Shown piece after piece: positions 11,884 through 23,402 of a stretch of 64,000 nt of DNA. The position numbers were made by a program, and so were the translations under genes. The first letter of the stretch is position 1; each line of letters begins with the position of its first letter. The notes below the pieces were generated by a model. The model did not search any database. It worked only from the letters and a program-made list of their open reading frames with translations, and had not been told where the DNA came from. Source of the DNA: Heterodera schachtii (taxonomy: Eukaryota; Nematoda; Chromadorea; Rhabditida; Heteroderidae); contig SIJG01000069.1 in the NCBI GenBank assembly GCA_023374025.1, positions 10,814 to 74,813 on the forward strand, read 5' to 3'.

Positions 11884-12509
11884 CTTATTATGCATATGAC
11901 TGTTATGGCGATATTTGGATTAACGAAAAAGTAAAGGGAAGAAATGCCCAATATTCATACGGTGCTGCTGATACGGTAGGAATTGGCTTCAATTCGTCCA
12001 ATCGGCAAATCTTTTTCACCAAAAATGGACTTCGTTTAGGTGGGCAAATAAATAAATAAATATTAATTTATTCAATTGTTTTGTTTGAATTATCGAAAAT
12101 TCTTTAACTTTTTCACAGGATTCTCCAATTTTTTCGTTGTTCCATCTTTTGCTGATGATTTTTTACATCCATTCGTTTCTTTGTGCTCGTCTAATGACCA
12201 AATTGAGGCAAACTTTGGGCCCAATTTCAAATTCGATTTGACAACTCTCTGATGAACAAATTCATTAAAGCTGATTGATCATTTTGTGGTTTTTTATGCT
12301 TTTCTCATTAATTATTTTTTGGTTTTTTGAATTTTTTTAATATAAGCAAATTAAACCGGAATATTACTGCGAAGAATTCTTCCAGCCTGCATGTAATGAC
12401 TGTTCGAAAATAGTTGTGGGAGCTGAAAGTGCTGTGGGAGCAAAAGCAACAGGGGTCAAAATGAAGGAAAGATGACCTCAAAACAATAATCATCCTTTTA
12501 CCTTTAGTA

Positions 12510-12757
12510 AGGACTCGCTCAGTTGGGCCGGCACGGTTGGGCCCAGCATGCTTTTCCATGATATCTTTTTTTGGCATCCAAATTCAACATTGTTGGTATC
12601 ATTCGAAAGCTCTTCAGAAAAAGTTTCTAAATACATTAAGCTTTCGAATGATACCAACTATGTTGGATTTGTATGTCAAAGAAAAAAAGTTAGAGAAAGT
12701 TATATTGGAAAAATATATGTTGGGGCCCAACCGTGCCGGCCCAACTGAGGTAAATCG
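12510..12757. mobile_element. Foldback MITE, CAGTTGGGCC family
   Basis: Flanked by exact 8-bp ctttagta (12502-12509 and 12758-12765). The arms contain cagttgggccggcacggttg and its complement, then a longer foldback with cttttccat/ggaaaa and ggtatcattcgaaagct/agctttcgaatgatacc. Same family as 58944-59352, and a single end near 26345-26455. Confidence 0.85.
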
Positions 12758-12765
12758 CTTTAGTA

Positions 12766-13089
12766 TGTTAGAAAATTGCTAGAGCAGACCCAACTCCGCT
12801 CCGCTGGGCATGCTAAAATTTTAATCACACCGATTGCTCCGGAGGTAGTGCTCTGATCAGGATGGTGCAATTTACTTTTTAATCAGCATTGAAAGTTGTA
12901 CTAGCATGAATTTCAAATTTTATCAAGTGCACAAAAAATGTCTTAAATAATTCTGTACTTATAATTTTGTAACAGCAAATTGAGCTAATATTTTTTCACA
13001 TTTTTTCCCAAACTTTCCAATTTGTCTGAAATACCGTAAGCCAAAAAATTCACGGAATTCCGTCACAAAAAGACTCCTGAATTCAGTAC
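12766..13089. other. No gene seen
   Basis: AT-rich spacer between the MITE and a decayed coiled-coil exon. The short minus-strand open frame through 12959-13174 runs into that exon but is not a gene by itself. Confidence 0.4.
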
Positions 13090-13215
13090 CATCATTTTTT
13101 GCTGGGTATTTGCTGCTGATGCGCCCTTTGCTGCTGCCGTTGGGCGTTATAAAATTGCTGCTTCTCCAATTCAATTCACTGATTCGTTTTCCTTCCGACC
13201 ATTTTACAATTGAGT
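13090..13215 (-). pseudogene. Glutamine-rich coiled-coil exon relic of a SPRY unit
   Basis: On the minus strand the text reads caattgtaaaatggtc, then gaatcagtgaattgaattgg and a run translated in part as EKQQFYNAQRQQQRAHQQQ. This matches, with indels, the coiled-coil exons of the SPRY units (SQLQNDQKKLLERISELEKQ). No flanking SPRY exons are present. Confidence 0.5.
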
Positions 13216-13368
13216 AAAGGTCCGCAAAAGCTTAACACAGGAAGTGTAGCGATTTTTGATAAATTTAAATATTTTAGTTACTGTACGAGGTACAGAAGAC
13301 AGTTGCTTTTCTAATTCGCCCTATCCAGCCGAACGTGCGTTGTTAAATTGTACAATCTTGGTATCATA

Positions 13369-13545
13369 CGATAGCCCTTGAACTGCGCTATTCGCTTGCC
13401 AAATTAAAAAAAAATTATTTAGTTTTTCAAAAGTTAAGGCCAAAAAACCGGAAAAATTGTCATAACTTTTGAAAAACATGATAAAAAATTTTTAAATTTG
13501 CAAGCTAATAGCGCAATTCAAGGGCTATCGTACGATACCAAAATG
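13369..13545. repeat. Imperfect foldback
   Basis: ggtatcatacgatagccctt, ctgcgctatt and gcttgcc on the left are mirrored by gcaagc, aatagcgcaa and aagggctatcgtacgatacc on the right, around an AT-rich centre that itself pairs (gtttttcaaaagtta / taacttttgaaaaac). Probably a MITE; the outer ends are uncertain. Confidence 0.6.
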
Positions 13546-13559
13546 CATCTATGCAAAGT

Positions 13560-14064
13560 TATGGTTGATTTAGTCAAAATTTTGGCAAATTTTGCACTTT
13601 TCATCGGTCAACCCACCACGCACTCCCAAGTGCATTAAATGTATAGTTTTTGTCTGAGTCTTAATTTTTAATATGATTTTGTGGAGGACAAAGCGGGTCC
13701 GCGTTCATTTTTTTGAAAAGATATATAAACACCATGCTAAACATTTTTTATTATGGATCATTTCATTTTGTATAGTTCAAATTTTCTTACGAATTCTACA
13801 AAAAATTTTGGTGGCACCGCAAAAAATCCCCCATCCTTCTGGAAAATTATTGAAAAAAATTTTACGAAAAATTAAGTAACAAATAATTTTGTAGAAATTT
13901 CATTTGAAATACCAGCTTTGTCTTCGTTTTGTGTTAATTTCGAAAAAATGGCAACATGATTCAAACCCGGCCCGGCAAAAAATGAATTCTAATCCTTCAA
14001 GGCTCTGCCTTGTTTTTACTTCGCAAAATCCTTCATTCTTTGTATCAATTGAACTTTAAAGTCT
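13560..14064. other. No gene seen
   Basis: AT-rich with a short open frame at 13673-13879 that I do not recognise. No repeats or splice-bounded exons that look coding. Confidence 0.4.
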
Positions 14065-14072
14065 GTAGAGGT

Positions 14073-15416
14073 TAGTGATGCTCGAGACTCTCGGTCTCGA
14101 GTCTCGACTCGAGAAAAGTCTCGGTTTTTTTTGGTCTCGGTCTCGAGTCTCGGTCTCGGGTTTTCAGTCTCGGTCTCAGTCTTCGAGACTTTCGAGACTC
14201 GAGACCGAGACTTTTTTACACCCCTAATGATTGGATTTTGGTAAACTTATATTTTTATAAATTTTAGGCCATTTTTTGTTCATTTCGTTAACATATGCGT
14301 GGTCTAGTGGGTTGTGCTCTTTGTTATGTTCATCGTTTTTTCGTTGGATCATTTCCCCTTGAAGTGGTTCATTTTTCTTCTAATTTTTCAAAATTATTCC
14401 TTTTTCCGATGAGAATTCAATCACAACTTTAACAATTAAAAGCGTAAAATATTGTCATATTTGACTAAATAAGTTAATAAATTGCACTAAAAATTCAAAA
14501 CTTTCCCCGGCGGCGCCTATCGGCACCGCCGGCAACCATTTTTCAATGGAAAATTAAATTTAATATTTTGTTAGTGCTTTTAAATTTAAATCAACAATAA
14601 AAAAATCGGTATTATGTAATTATGTATTAGGGTCGTAAATTATATGGATAAAAACCGCGAAATATGGACATAAAATATGGACTAAAAAAGCACGAAATAT
14701 GGACTAAAAAGCTCAAAAATGGCCAAATTTGGACCAAAATATGGACTAAAAACTGCCAAAATATGGATTTATATGGACTAAAAACCTTCATCAGATCAAA
14801 CAAATTTTAATGCAGAAATGCTATTTTTGAGCCCCTTTCTTCATAGCATATGCGGAGAAAAATATTTTAATCCATATAATTTACAAACCTAATAATTATG
14901 GTTTATTTAATAAATAGGGCTAAAATTTACACTTTTCACCCGGAGTCACCTAAAACCATCAATTTTTTCTTAAAAAATTAGCTCAAAATGCCAAAATTGG
15001 TAATTTTTTGTTGAAAATCTTTTACAAATCACATTTAAATTTTCTAAATTTTCCCCGGCGGCGCCTAACGGCACCGCCGTACCCCTATTCCCGAAAAGTT
15101 CTTTTAAAATCGCCGCAAAAAATGGTGTAAAAAGGAAATAAGGAAAAAAAGGCAAAAAAATGTTAGAAAAAACCTAAAAAATTGATTTTTAAAATTTTTT
15201 ATATGTTTTAATCGATTTTTAAGTGAACAAAAAAATTTTTTGAAAAAAGTCTCGGTCTCGAGTCTCGACTCGAGAAAAGTCTCGGGTTTTTTGGGTCTCG
15301 GTCTAGTATCGAGTCTCGGGGTCTAGTCTCGGAATCGGTCTCGAGTCTCGGGGTCAAGTCTCGGTCTCGGTCTCGAGTCTCGAGTCTCGGGAAATTTGTG
15401 GTCTCGAGCATCACTA
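14073..15416. mobile_element. hAT-like element with gtctcgag words and two GC cores
   Basis: Exact 8-bp duplication gtagaggt (14065-14072 and 15417-15424); termini TAGTGATGCTCGAGAC in inverted orientation. The ends are arrays of ggtctcgagtctcg. Two GC cores sit inside (about 14510 and 15056), the interior segment being duplicated around a nested element (14625-14892). The minus-strand open frame across 15208-15414 is an artefact of the end array. Confidence 0.92.
14625..14892. mobile_element. Nested element with atatggac words
   Basis: Inverted ends tagggtcgtaaattatatgg and taggtttgtaaattatatgg; the interior repeats atatggactaaaaa. The 8-mer taattatg flanks both sides (14617-14624 and 14893-14900) with a 2-3 nt offset from the ends. 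It lies wholly within the 14073-15416 element, so it is a later insertion. Its right part resembles 10990-11095. Confidence 0.7.
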
Positions 15417-15624
15417 GTAGAGGTTCTGTTTAACTAAATTCTTGGCTTAAGGCAATAGACAAATTAATTATTATTTGTTCTTTTATTGTATTTATAATTC
15501 TGGAGACTTTAAGTTTTCTTTGATACTAAGAATAAAGGCTTTGACGAATAAGAAAAAAATTGTTTAATGTTTTAGATAAATTTTGAGAATGTCAATTGAG
15601 CGCTTGTGTGTTTTGTTTTCCAGG

Positions 15625-16683
15625 ATGGAGCTGAATGACTCCGACGAGGTGAGTTTAATTTAGGAAACATGATTAACGATCCCATTCCCGGGAATAATGT
15701 CTCGGAATTTATGAAAAATGAAAAACAAATCTCTTTAATTTATAATAATGTTCGGAACTCGTCACTTCCTTTATCATACATTCTCAGGGATCGGACGCAA
15801 AACATCGTGGGGACGTATCACAACCGATATGGCCGCATCATTATTTTGGATGGTGCAATGAGCAGTTGCATGGTGGGGACGAAAGTGTGCGGAAACTGTT
15901 GGCTAGGAAGCCTAAAAAGCCCCCCGCGATGCCATCAGACCCCAAAAGAGCTTGCTGCTTTAAATGGGGGAAATTGGTTAAACCTTAATAGGGATTTCAA
16001 AAATGATATTTTTTTTCTTCATTTCAGCTGGAACATCTGCGAAAAAATGGGCCTGTTGATGAAGCGACTTGCCGTGGTTGGATTTTGCAGTTAACCAAAG
16101 CATTGACATATTATGAATTATCGACTTCTTTCTGTGGAACTAAGGCTTTCAAGGCACCGGAATTATTACAGACTCGGGATTACGACCCATTCAACGCGGA
16201 CGTTTGGTCGGTCGACTTTTTACACTTACTTTTATCATGCATTTCATTTATTTTCAGGGCGCTTGGTATTGTTTGCTACATTTTGCTGACCGACACATTT
16301 CCCTTTGACATTGCGAAGGACATTTCCCAAATTTTGGAAAAAATGAGGAGCCAAAATTATCAATTTCCATCTCGTCTGGCCATCATTGCGTCCTCTCGTG
16401 AAGCAATTAACACTATTTTGGCGTTTGATCCCAGTGACCGCCCGGTGAGTTTACTCGGTTTCTAAACTTTCATTTCTCATAATCACCCTGTTTAGACTAT
16501 ATTTGATGTCAGCAATTTGTCCTGGATCACACATCATCTGAACGCACGAATGACAGCTCAGATTAACAAGAAAAGCCATACAGAGAAGAGATATACCAGA
16601 AAATTTTATCACGATTATGCATCTGGATTAGAACGGATTATATGTAAATGCATGTTCCACTTATTGTCACATTTACTAAAATG
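15625..16683 (+). pseudogene. Serine/threonine kinase pseudogene, catalytic loop deleted
   Basis: Exon 1 (15625-15648) encodes MELNDSDE; exon 2 from 15788 continues GSDAKHRGDVSQPIWPHHYF and reaches TAA at about 15986 without recognisable N-lobe motifs. From 16028 a kinase C-lobe is clear: LEHLRKNGPVDEATCRGWIL, QLTKALTYY, then directly ELSTSFCGTKAFKAPELL, DYDPFNADVWS, LGIVCYILLTDTFPFD, ILAFDPSDRP, and SNLSWITHHLN after a further intron. In a real kinase about 45-50 residues with the HRD loop and the DFG motif separate TYY from the FCGT activation segment; here they are absent in contiguous DNA. The join at 16209-16256 is also out of phase if spliced as gt...ag. The activation-segment style (FCGTKAFKAPE) is like testis-specific/CAMK-group kinases, but the subfamily is inference. 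Confidence 0.8.
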
Positions 16684-17394
16684 AAGCCGTCTTATTCAAG
16701 TGCCAATTTGGCTTTCTTCTATGCACGATAAGTCCTCCCCCTTCCCTCTCTTTCTTTAATTCGTCCTCATTTTTTTATGACGTAGTGTCTTATTTTACCC
16801 CCAATTCGTTTCTTCGTCCCATTGCTTTTTCATTTGGCTTTTACCCAGGTTGCCAATTGAAAATTTTCCAACTTAGTATTGGACAATATAAAACCAGCAC
16901 TTGGGGTCAAAAATCAGTAATAGGGTGCTTTGTCCCCCCCCCCCTTTTTCAAAAGTCGAAAACATGTCTCCAAGCGTTTTGGGCGTCGCTGACCACGAAT
17001 CCGGCACCTATTTCGACAAAATCTGAGTTCCGGACTAAGATTTTAATGAAAAATTTAGAGCCGGGTAAAAAATGTTTTTAAAAATCCAAGACTTCCAATG
17101 CCGAAAAAAATAGAATTTTTTTTTCAGCTAATTGACAAAATCGTTTTGAATATCGAAAATTTTCACTGAAAATAGAAGCTACTAATTGGGTCGTATTTAA
17201 GCCTAAAGCTTTTTTATAAACCATATTAGCTACTAACAATTTTTATTATAATTCAATAAAATATTGCTTAGCCGATTCATCTTAGTTTATAATTTACAGG
17301 AATCCATTGTTTTACAATAAAGAGCCGAAAATACTTATATCAAAATATATCAGCACAATAAAGTATTCTAATAAATCCATAGTTTTAAATGTTG
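16684..17394. other. No gene seen
   Basis: AT-rich sequence. The 98-codon frame starting at 16785 crosses a ccccccccccttttt run and shows no recognisable motif. Confidence 0.4.
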
Positions 17395-19084
17395 CTACTG
17401 ATTTGGCATTGGTTTCTTCTCATCGTCAATCCGCTTCATTTCTGCTTCCAGTTGGCTTCTAGTCAGGCGTTCCTCGCGGTAGTCTTTGTGCAATAGCTTT
17501 GACATGTTCCTAAAATCAGAGCAACTTTAACCAGTTAGATTAATTCACATAATTTTCCTTTACCTCATGTTCTTTCAGAAATTTTTTAACTTTCACAGTT
17601 CGCTGAGCTATCAGTTATGTAATTTCATTGCTAATTTCCTCCATTTCTTGCCGGGCTAATAATATAAACGCGCACAAGTAGTCTCGAGCTCTTCACGGTT
17701 TGGAATCACTTCTGAGCCTTCACATCCGACCAAAAACTTCACTAAAAAGGCTAATAATTAATTACGCTTGGAATAACACCCCAAAGATGACCAAATTAAA
17801 AGAGATTACCTCGTGAGGCTTCAACGTGTTCCTTTTTTGGTGGGCCATCATGTCTCCCGTAAGCAGATTCGGCTGCAGCTTTCATAATCTTTTCAATACC
17901 TATAAATTAATGCTCATATGCAGAAAAGGTAGAAAATATTTTTTCATATTTAAATTTCACGTGTTCAGAATATTGCATTACGAATCAGCATCAATTTCAG
18001 GTTCCAAAACATGATTTTAAAAAGCTACTAAATCCTAAATTTTTTACTCGAAAGTCTAATAAATAAACCATTTTGACAATTTAGAGTTATAACTGTTAAT
18101 TTCGATAATGTTCAAAATATTAATTTTTGTGGCATAAACTGAATAATAGAACAAATTTTAATAAAAAGGATTCCTTACTTAATCCAGAAATAGAAAATTT
18201 CGTTTCGTTTTCGTATATTCGGCCAACATTAATTTTATTTATTTACGGGTGTTGTTCATATGAAATTACAAATTTCAGAAAGGCCAACTCTTTGAACTGC
18301 AAGAGGCGACCCCCCGTTTTCCATGTGACACACCGGCGCAAAATGTGCCCATGTCTTCTTCCTCTGCTTCCGCCTCACAACAGGGGTGGAGCGCGACCGC
18401 GACCCACGATTCGCGGCATTTTTTCCGCGATTCGCGACCGCGGCAATTTGAATCCGCGATGCGCAATCCGCGACTGCGGGATTTGCGAATCCGCGGCAAG
18501 AAAATTTTTACTGAACCGATTGTTATAAATATAAATTATTTAAAAGTTTGGCCATTTTTTGGACAAAATTGTTGAAAAATCGCATTAAAAATTACAAAAA
18601 ATTTTCCGGCGGCGCCTATCGGCACCGCCGGACCTCTCCCCCTCCCCCATGTTCTCAAAATTTTTTTATACAAAACATTTTTTGAAATCACCTTTTACTT
18701 GGTTAAGAATTTAAAAAATTAGTCTAGTAAAAATATTTAGAAACTTTTTATTATATTTGAAAATTTTTGGCTTCAGACATTTTTGGGATCGGATTCCGAT
18801 TTCCGAAAATTTTTGGGGCTTCGGAATGCCATTCCTGGCTTGCATCACTGGGAACCTTCGCAAAAAAAAGTGTAAAAAATGGTTTAAAAAATTGAAAAAA
18901 AAAATGCGCGACCGCGATCCGCGATTCGCGTCAATTTTTTTGCGCGATCCGCGACCGCGGGATTTTTTTGTGCGCGCTCCACCCCTGCCTCACAACCATC
19001 ATCAACTGCTGCTGACGGGTCGCCGAACATTTCCTGCATGTTCATGTGGTGCGCTTGTTGCCACACGTGATGGGTTCGTGACAT
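17395..19084 (-). pseudogene. Unrecognised minus-strand gene, decayed
   Basis: On the minus strand ATG at 19084 begins MSRTHHVWQQAHHMNMQEMF, then GDPSAAVDDGCEA, where the hAT-like element 18381-18987 interrupts, then EAEEEDMGTFCAG up to a gtgtgt donor. The next exon (about 17815-17895) adds IEKIMKAAAESAYGRHDGPP and KKEHVEASR in phase; then VKFLVGCEGSEVIPNREELE and TTCARLY (about 17690-17745). Just after, the frame must shift to continue LARQEMEEISNEIT, followed by an in-frame TAA and LIAQRTVKVKKFLKEHE. The last exon gives MSKLLHKDYREERLTRSQLE ... DDEKKPMPNQ-stop at 17395, in a third phase. I do not recognise the family. The protein would be charged and helical. At least a frameshift, a stop and a transposon insertion argue against function. 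Confidence 0.6.
18381..18987. mobile_element. hAT-like element with cgcgattcgcg words
   Basis: Exact 8-bp duplication cctcacaa (18373-18380 and 18988-18995), termini CAGGGGTGGAGCGCG inverted. The ends repeat cgcgaccgcg and gcgattcgcg; the centre has the GC core at about 18606 followed by ccccctcccccatgttctc. An uninterrupted copy of the target exon exists at 28240-28400, which independently shows the insertion and its duplication. Confidence 0.95.
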
Positions 19085-20644
19085 TGTGATAAGGAAATCA
19101 GTTTTTTAGGTCGAATATCAGAACATTTTGCAAAATTGCTTCAAATCTTTATTTTTATAATTTATTCGATAAAAATATATTAATTGTTTTTACGCCACTC
19201 ATTATCGATGTTAGCAATTTTTTGGGACGCTTTTTTTCAAAAAAAGTAACTAAATTTTATGATTCTGTGACATTTCTTAAAGAGATGTCAAAAATTTCTT
19301 TTGGCTGGAAATATCATTTAGAAGAAATATACCCTGAAATATGTAATAAAAATGTGCTAAAAAATGCTGAAACATGTGCGAAAAACAAAAAAAAATGACA
19401 AAATATGTGCGAAATATGTAATAAAATTTGAAAAATCAAGTGTATTTTTGCTTCAAAATCCCAAAAAATCTCATTTTTTAATCATTTTCGCCTGCAAATC
19501 ACAAATCAAATACATTCAAGGTGTTCGGGATAAAATTTGTATTTTTTTCTGATAAAATTATTTTAAAAATTAAAGTTCCGGCAGAGAACTTCGAAATCCA
19601 ATGTGCCAAACCCTAAAATATGTGCGATATGTTTTTATATGCCAAAGTGCCAAAATATGATTTTAGGTTTTTATAAGTTTGAAATAAAAATTGTTCGGTG
19701 AAAATGCTATTATTGTATTTTAGAAACTTAATTGTTAGAATTTCTAAATTTTCAGAAAAAACTTAAATATTAGTGAGCGGATTTGTAAAACGCACATTTT
19801 TGCTTATACAAACTACAGCATCAGTAGAGTATTATAAAAATTTATAGAACTCATTGGTATAATAAGTTCATCATTGTATCTGTATGGTATAATGTTATAT
19901 AATTTATATAGAATAATATTGCTATTTATTGCATTTTTGTTTATTATAATAAGGTCTATGCGAAATTTTTGCCTTTTCAAATTTTAATTCAATTATTTAT
20001 AATTCAACCTTAATTATAAAAATAAAATAAAATTGGCAGCCTTTTTTAAATGCAATATAAAAGGCAGATAAATATACATATACGAAATTGTATCCTCTCA
20101 ATGATATATAATAATTAAAAAGAAAAATGAAATTAACATTTATTTGTAGGCTGTACCATATTTGTATTTTTTTCGTTTCGCTACATTTTTTGGCACTATT
20201 TGAGTTTCACTTTTTCGTGTTTTTTTAAAATTTCGTCTATGAAAAATTCTGTTAGATTTCATTTTTGTTATAAATCTTTAATATTGTTTTTTTTAATTTT
20301 TTTTTAATTTTAATCCATATAATTGTGAAAACTTAGGTTTGCTGTATTCCCTTCATTATGGGTTCATCCCACATGTCCCAAGCAGTTTTTCCGTTTTTTT
20401 CAAATTTATTATTTTTTAAGAAATATTGGCGATGGCACTTATAAGACAAATTATGACGAATTCATAAAAACATCTTCCGATGTTTTAGTATTACAAAATA
20501 ATTGAAAAAATTGTGATTTTAACAAAAAATTTGTATGAAAATTAAACAATTTAAAAAAGGGACATTTTATAAATGTAAAAAATAAGGGATATAAGCGGAT
20601 AATCAATAAAAGCAAAAGATCAACTTTAGTGAATATTTCTTTCT
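19085..20644. other. Non-coding, with an atatgtgc word patch
   Basis: From about 19330 to 19680 the words atatgtgcgaaa and atgtaataaaa recur, as in the ends of other elements, but no clean termini were found. The rest is AT-rich with no supported gene. Confidence 0.45.
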
Positions 20645-23402
20645 TCAAAGAGTCGCCAAATCGAATTTGAAATTGGGCCCAAAGTTCGCTTCAATTTTGT
20701 CATCAGTGGCGGCCAAAGTAACGAATGGATAAAATGAATCATCCGCAAAAGATGGAGCAACGAAAAAACCAGATGAACTTGCTAAGTCGACAATTTAAAT
20801 ATAAAATCATTACCAAAAAATAGAAAAAATATTTTAAAAATTATTTAATATTATTTTTTATTTGCCAACCCAAAGATTGTCCGTTCCTCGTGAAAAAGAG
20901 TTGTCGAGTGATCAAATAAACGCCAATTCCTACGGTATGACCCTCACCGTACGAATATTGGGAAATTATTCTCTTTCCTTCTCCGTTAATCCATAAATAG
21001 CCTTTACTTTGATACGCATAAGTGCCATTTTGAATTATTGATTCAAATTTTGACTGCTGTTTAACGGCAAATCCGAAGATGATCCAACTGAAAAATGAAA
21101 AATTAAATAATTTACTTTCACAAGTTCAGCTAAATTTGATATTCAAAAAAAATAAAAAATAAATCTCTTACTTTTTCATATTTTTGACCGAAATTTCGTA
21201 GTAAAAATATTTGGACAAATCCTTGTTCAACAAAATAGAATGTTTAGCGAAGACGGAATAATATCCTTTTTTAAGAAAAAATAGAATTTATAAATTATTT
21301 TTAGTGAAAATACCAGAAATATTTTTGTGAAAATGGACTGTCAGACTTTTGTTGCCAATGATTTGGAGATTCTCATTACAAGCATTAGCATCCCAATAAT
21401 TTTGTCGTGGATAATTGAGAATTATCTTAAAATTTACTTTAAATAAATAATTTTTGGGTTTTCTTTTTCACCTGAACTTTTGCGGGGTCGAATTTGAATT
21501 TTGGTCCAAAATTAGTCTCAATCAAATCGCCAGAATCATTCAAAGAAATGAACGGAAACAATTGAAAACCAAAAGGAGGCGAAAGGAATAAATCGGAAGT
21601 ATCTTAAAAATAAATGAAATATAAATAATTAAAAATAAAATAAACGACCCAAGGGACGGCCATTCTTTGTGAAAATGATCCGCCCGAGTGACTAAATTAA
21701 TGCCACAACCGACAAAATCGCCACTAGAAAAGTTCGGCATTCCAAAATTCTTTGACCCATTGGCCCAAAATTGACCATCGCTTTGGTATGCGCAACTGTC
21801 CGAATTTTGCCCAACCCTTCCGTCCAATGGAGTCGCTTTGGTGGCAAACCCAATTGAGCAAAGACTGAAATTAAAATAAATTAATCAAATCAAATTTTAA
21901 AATTTTAAATTTTTTTTGTTATACTACCTTTTGCAGTTTTTAATTTTGATTTCAAAGTAAAAAATGCCGGATTCGGTGAACAAAATTGGAAGTTTAGCGA
22001 AGACAGAGCGACGACCTTAATGTTATTTTCTATAAAATATTTATTACTAAAAATTATTTGTAATAAAAAATAAATAAATAAAATTCATTATACATCGTAT
22101 TTTTTTTTTATATAATTCAGTAAAAGCCCAAAAAATTATTCCAATATAAAGAATTTTGCCAACCCAGCTCATTGTACAAAAATAGATTGCAAAAATTCGT
22201 AACACACCCGTAATTCGGGAGATTTTTTAGTTCCGGAAAACCGTAATTGCACACATCCTTAGTACTTTTCAGATAACAAATCAGTAGGGATTCTTTTTTT
22301 AGGCAAATGCCTAAAATTTTTGCGCACTTGATACGCTCAGATAAGCACGAAAAACGCGTTTTCCGCTTTGTTTGGGGTGTCTATGATGACTTTTATAATG
22401 CCTATTTTTGCCTATTTTGGACTTTTTGTGCTTAATGCCTATTTGCCTATTTTTGTGCCTATTTCGCCATTTTTGGCGCTTTTTTCAGGATTTTTGGAAA
22501 AATCCTTACCAAAAATGCAATAAAAATTAAAAATACACCCCTAAGAATCGACTTGAAAAAATTTCAGAAATACACCTCTAAGAATTGAAAAAAAATTTTC
22601 ATAAAAATTCGTCCTCAAAAATTAATTATTTTTTCTTCATAAAAATTTTTGTGGTAAAAAATTATTTTTATCGAAAACAACTTTAAAACAATTGAAATAT
22701 AAGCAAAAAATTTTTTAAATTAATTTTTACTTGTTTAATACCTAAAAAGCGTTAATAAAAAAACTTTTTTTGCCTATTTTAGTGCCTATTTGATGATTTT
22801 TGTGCCTATTTGGTGCCTATTTTGCGATTTTTTTCTGCCTTTTTAGGTGCCTATTTCGCGATTTTTTGTGCCTAAAAAAAGAATCCCTACAAATCAGTTA
22901 CCGCTTCCATCGCCTTTGTAATGCACTTTCAAAGATTCCGAGCCAAAAATTTCGAGATCACTGTGACTGGCATTGACATCCCAACAGTTTTCTTTTGGGA
23001 TTGAAAAATTCTAAAATAATTTTTATTTTTATTTATTTTTAAATCTATTCGTTCTTTTCACCTCAGCAATTTTATTGCGAATGTCCGGATGCACAGCTTT
23101 TAAAAGCTCTGCAAAATAAATAAATTAAAATATTAAAAATTTATAAATTAAATTTTCATTTTACCATTTCCAAATCGGTCTTTCAAAACGTCAACAAAAT
23201 TTTCATCTTTCTTTTGCTGTTCCTCCAATGCGGTGATTCGTGCATTTTCAGTCCGATTCTTTATTGAATATAACGTATATTTGAAGAAAGGAATTATTCT
23301 AAATTTAAACCACCGTAATGAAGCTGATCAGTACCACTGTTACAGTAATGTTCACTACAGTCAAAATGAACAACACAGTCATTTTTCTCTGCATTCCGCT
23401 GT
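20645..23402 (-). pseudogene. Membrane-anchored tandem double-SPRY gene, frameshifted
   Basis: Exons in order on the minus strand: DSGMQRKMTVLFILTVVNIT with a membrane segment (from 23402); RTENARITALEEQQKKDENF (about 23155-23260); LLKAVHPDIRNKIAE; NCWDVNASHSDLEIFGSESL (about 22905-23010); RSVFAKLPILFTESGIFYFE (about 21930-22020); LCSIGFATKATPLDGRVGQN ... SGDFVGCGINLVTR (21655-21865); DLFLSPPFGFQLFPFISLND ... NFGPKFKFDP. A second SPRY domain follows: YPRQNYWDANACNENLQIIG, YYSVFAKHSILLNKDL, WIIFGFAVKQQSKFE, GTYAYQSKGYLWING, EGHTVGIGV, FFVAPSFADDSFYPFVTLAA and ANFGPNFKFDLATL-stop at 20645. An extra G near 21683 turns TRRIIFTKNG (seen in the paralogue) into TRADHFHKEW, a frameshift. The transposon 22285-22889 is in an intron. 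The start exon is not identified. Confidence 0.75.
22285..22889. mobile_element. hAT-like element with tgcctatttt words, intronic
   Basis: Exact 8-bp duplication caaatcag (22277-22284 and 22890-22897) and inverted ends TAGGGATTCTTTTTTTAGGC / gcctaaaaaaagaatcccta. tgcctatttttgcc-type words fill both ends. No GC core is present in this copy. It lies in the intron after the first SPRY exon of the 20645-23402 gene. Confidence 0.92.

Larger units (their letters stand above)
8548..12252 (+). pseudogene. SPRY unit, frameshifted and split by a transposon
   Basis: Start exon MPSLTSSFSSVDEFTPLQ (8548-8602), then an exon from 8662 (IFPNLSTSEEMIVLIARIAE) that shifts frame near 8760 relative to the intact unit and hits TGA. 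Further exons: an acidic one (SDDNEFSLDDEDGQKKEESE, 9060-9138), coiled-coil exons around 9665, 9845 and 10055, ALLNFRQNYWATNVCYGNLK (10223), CCSVFAKYPILLNNNSSDIF (10379) ending in an apparent TAG before the donor, and the SPRY exon from 10552. That exon is cut after KKGTY by the insertion at 10625-11883 and resumes AYDCYGDIWIN, ending RQIFFTKNGLRLG. The last exon ends FGPNFKFDLTTL-stop. Not functional as it stands. Confidence 0.85.

Noticed and set aside
18127..19089. Plus-strand frames with serine-rich and arginine-rich text
   Set aside because: One is the opposite strand of the 17395-19084 gene, others are made by the cgcgattcgcg words of the transposon; the minus strand gives phase-consistent exons.
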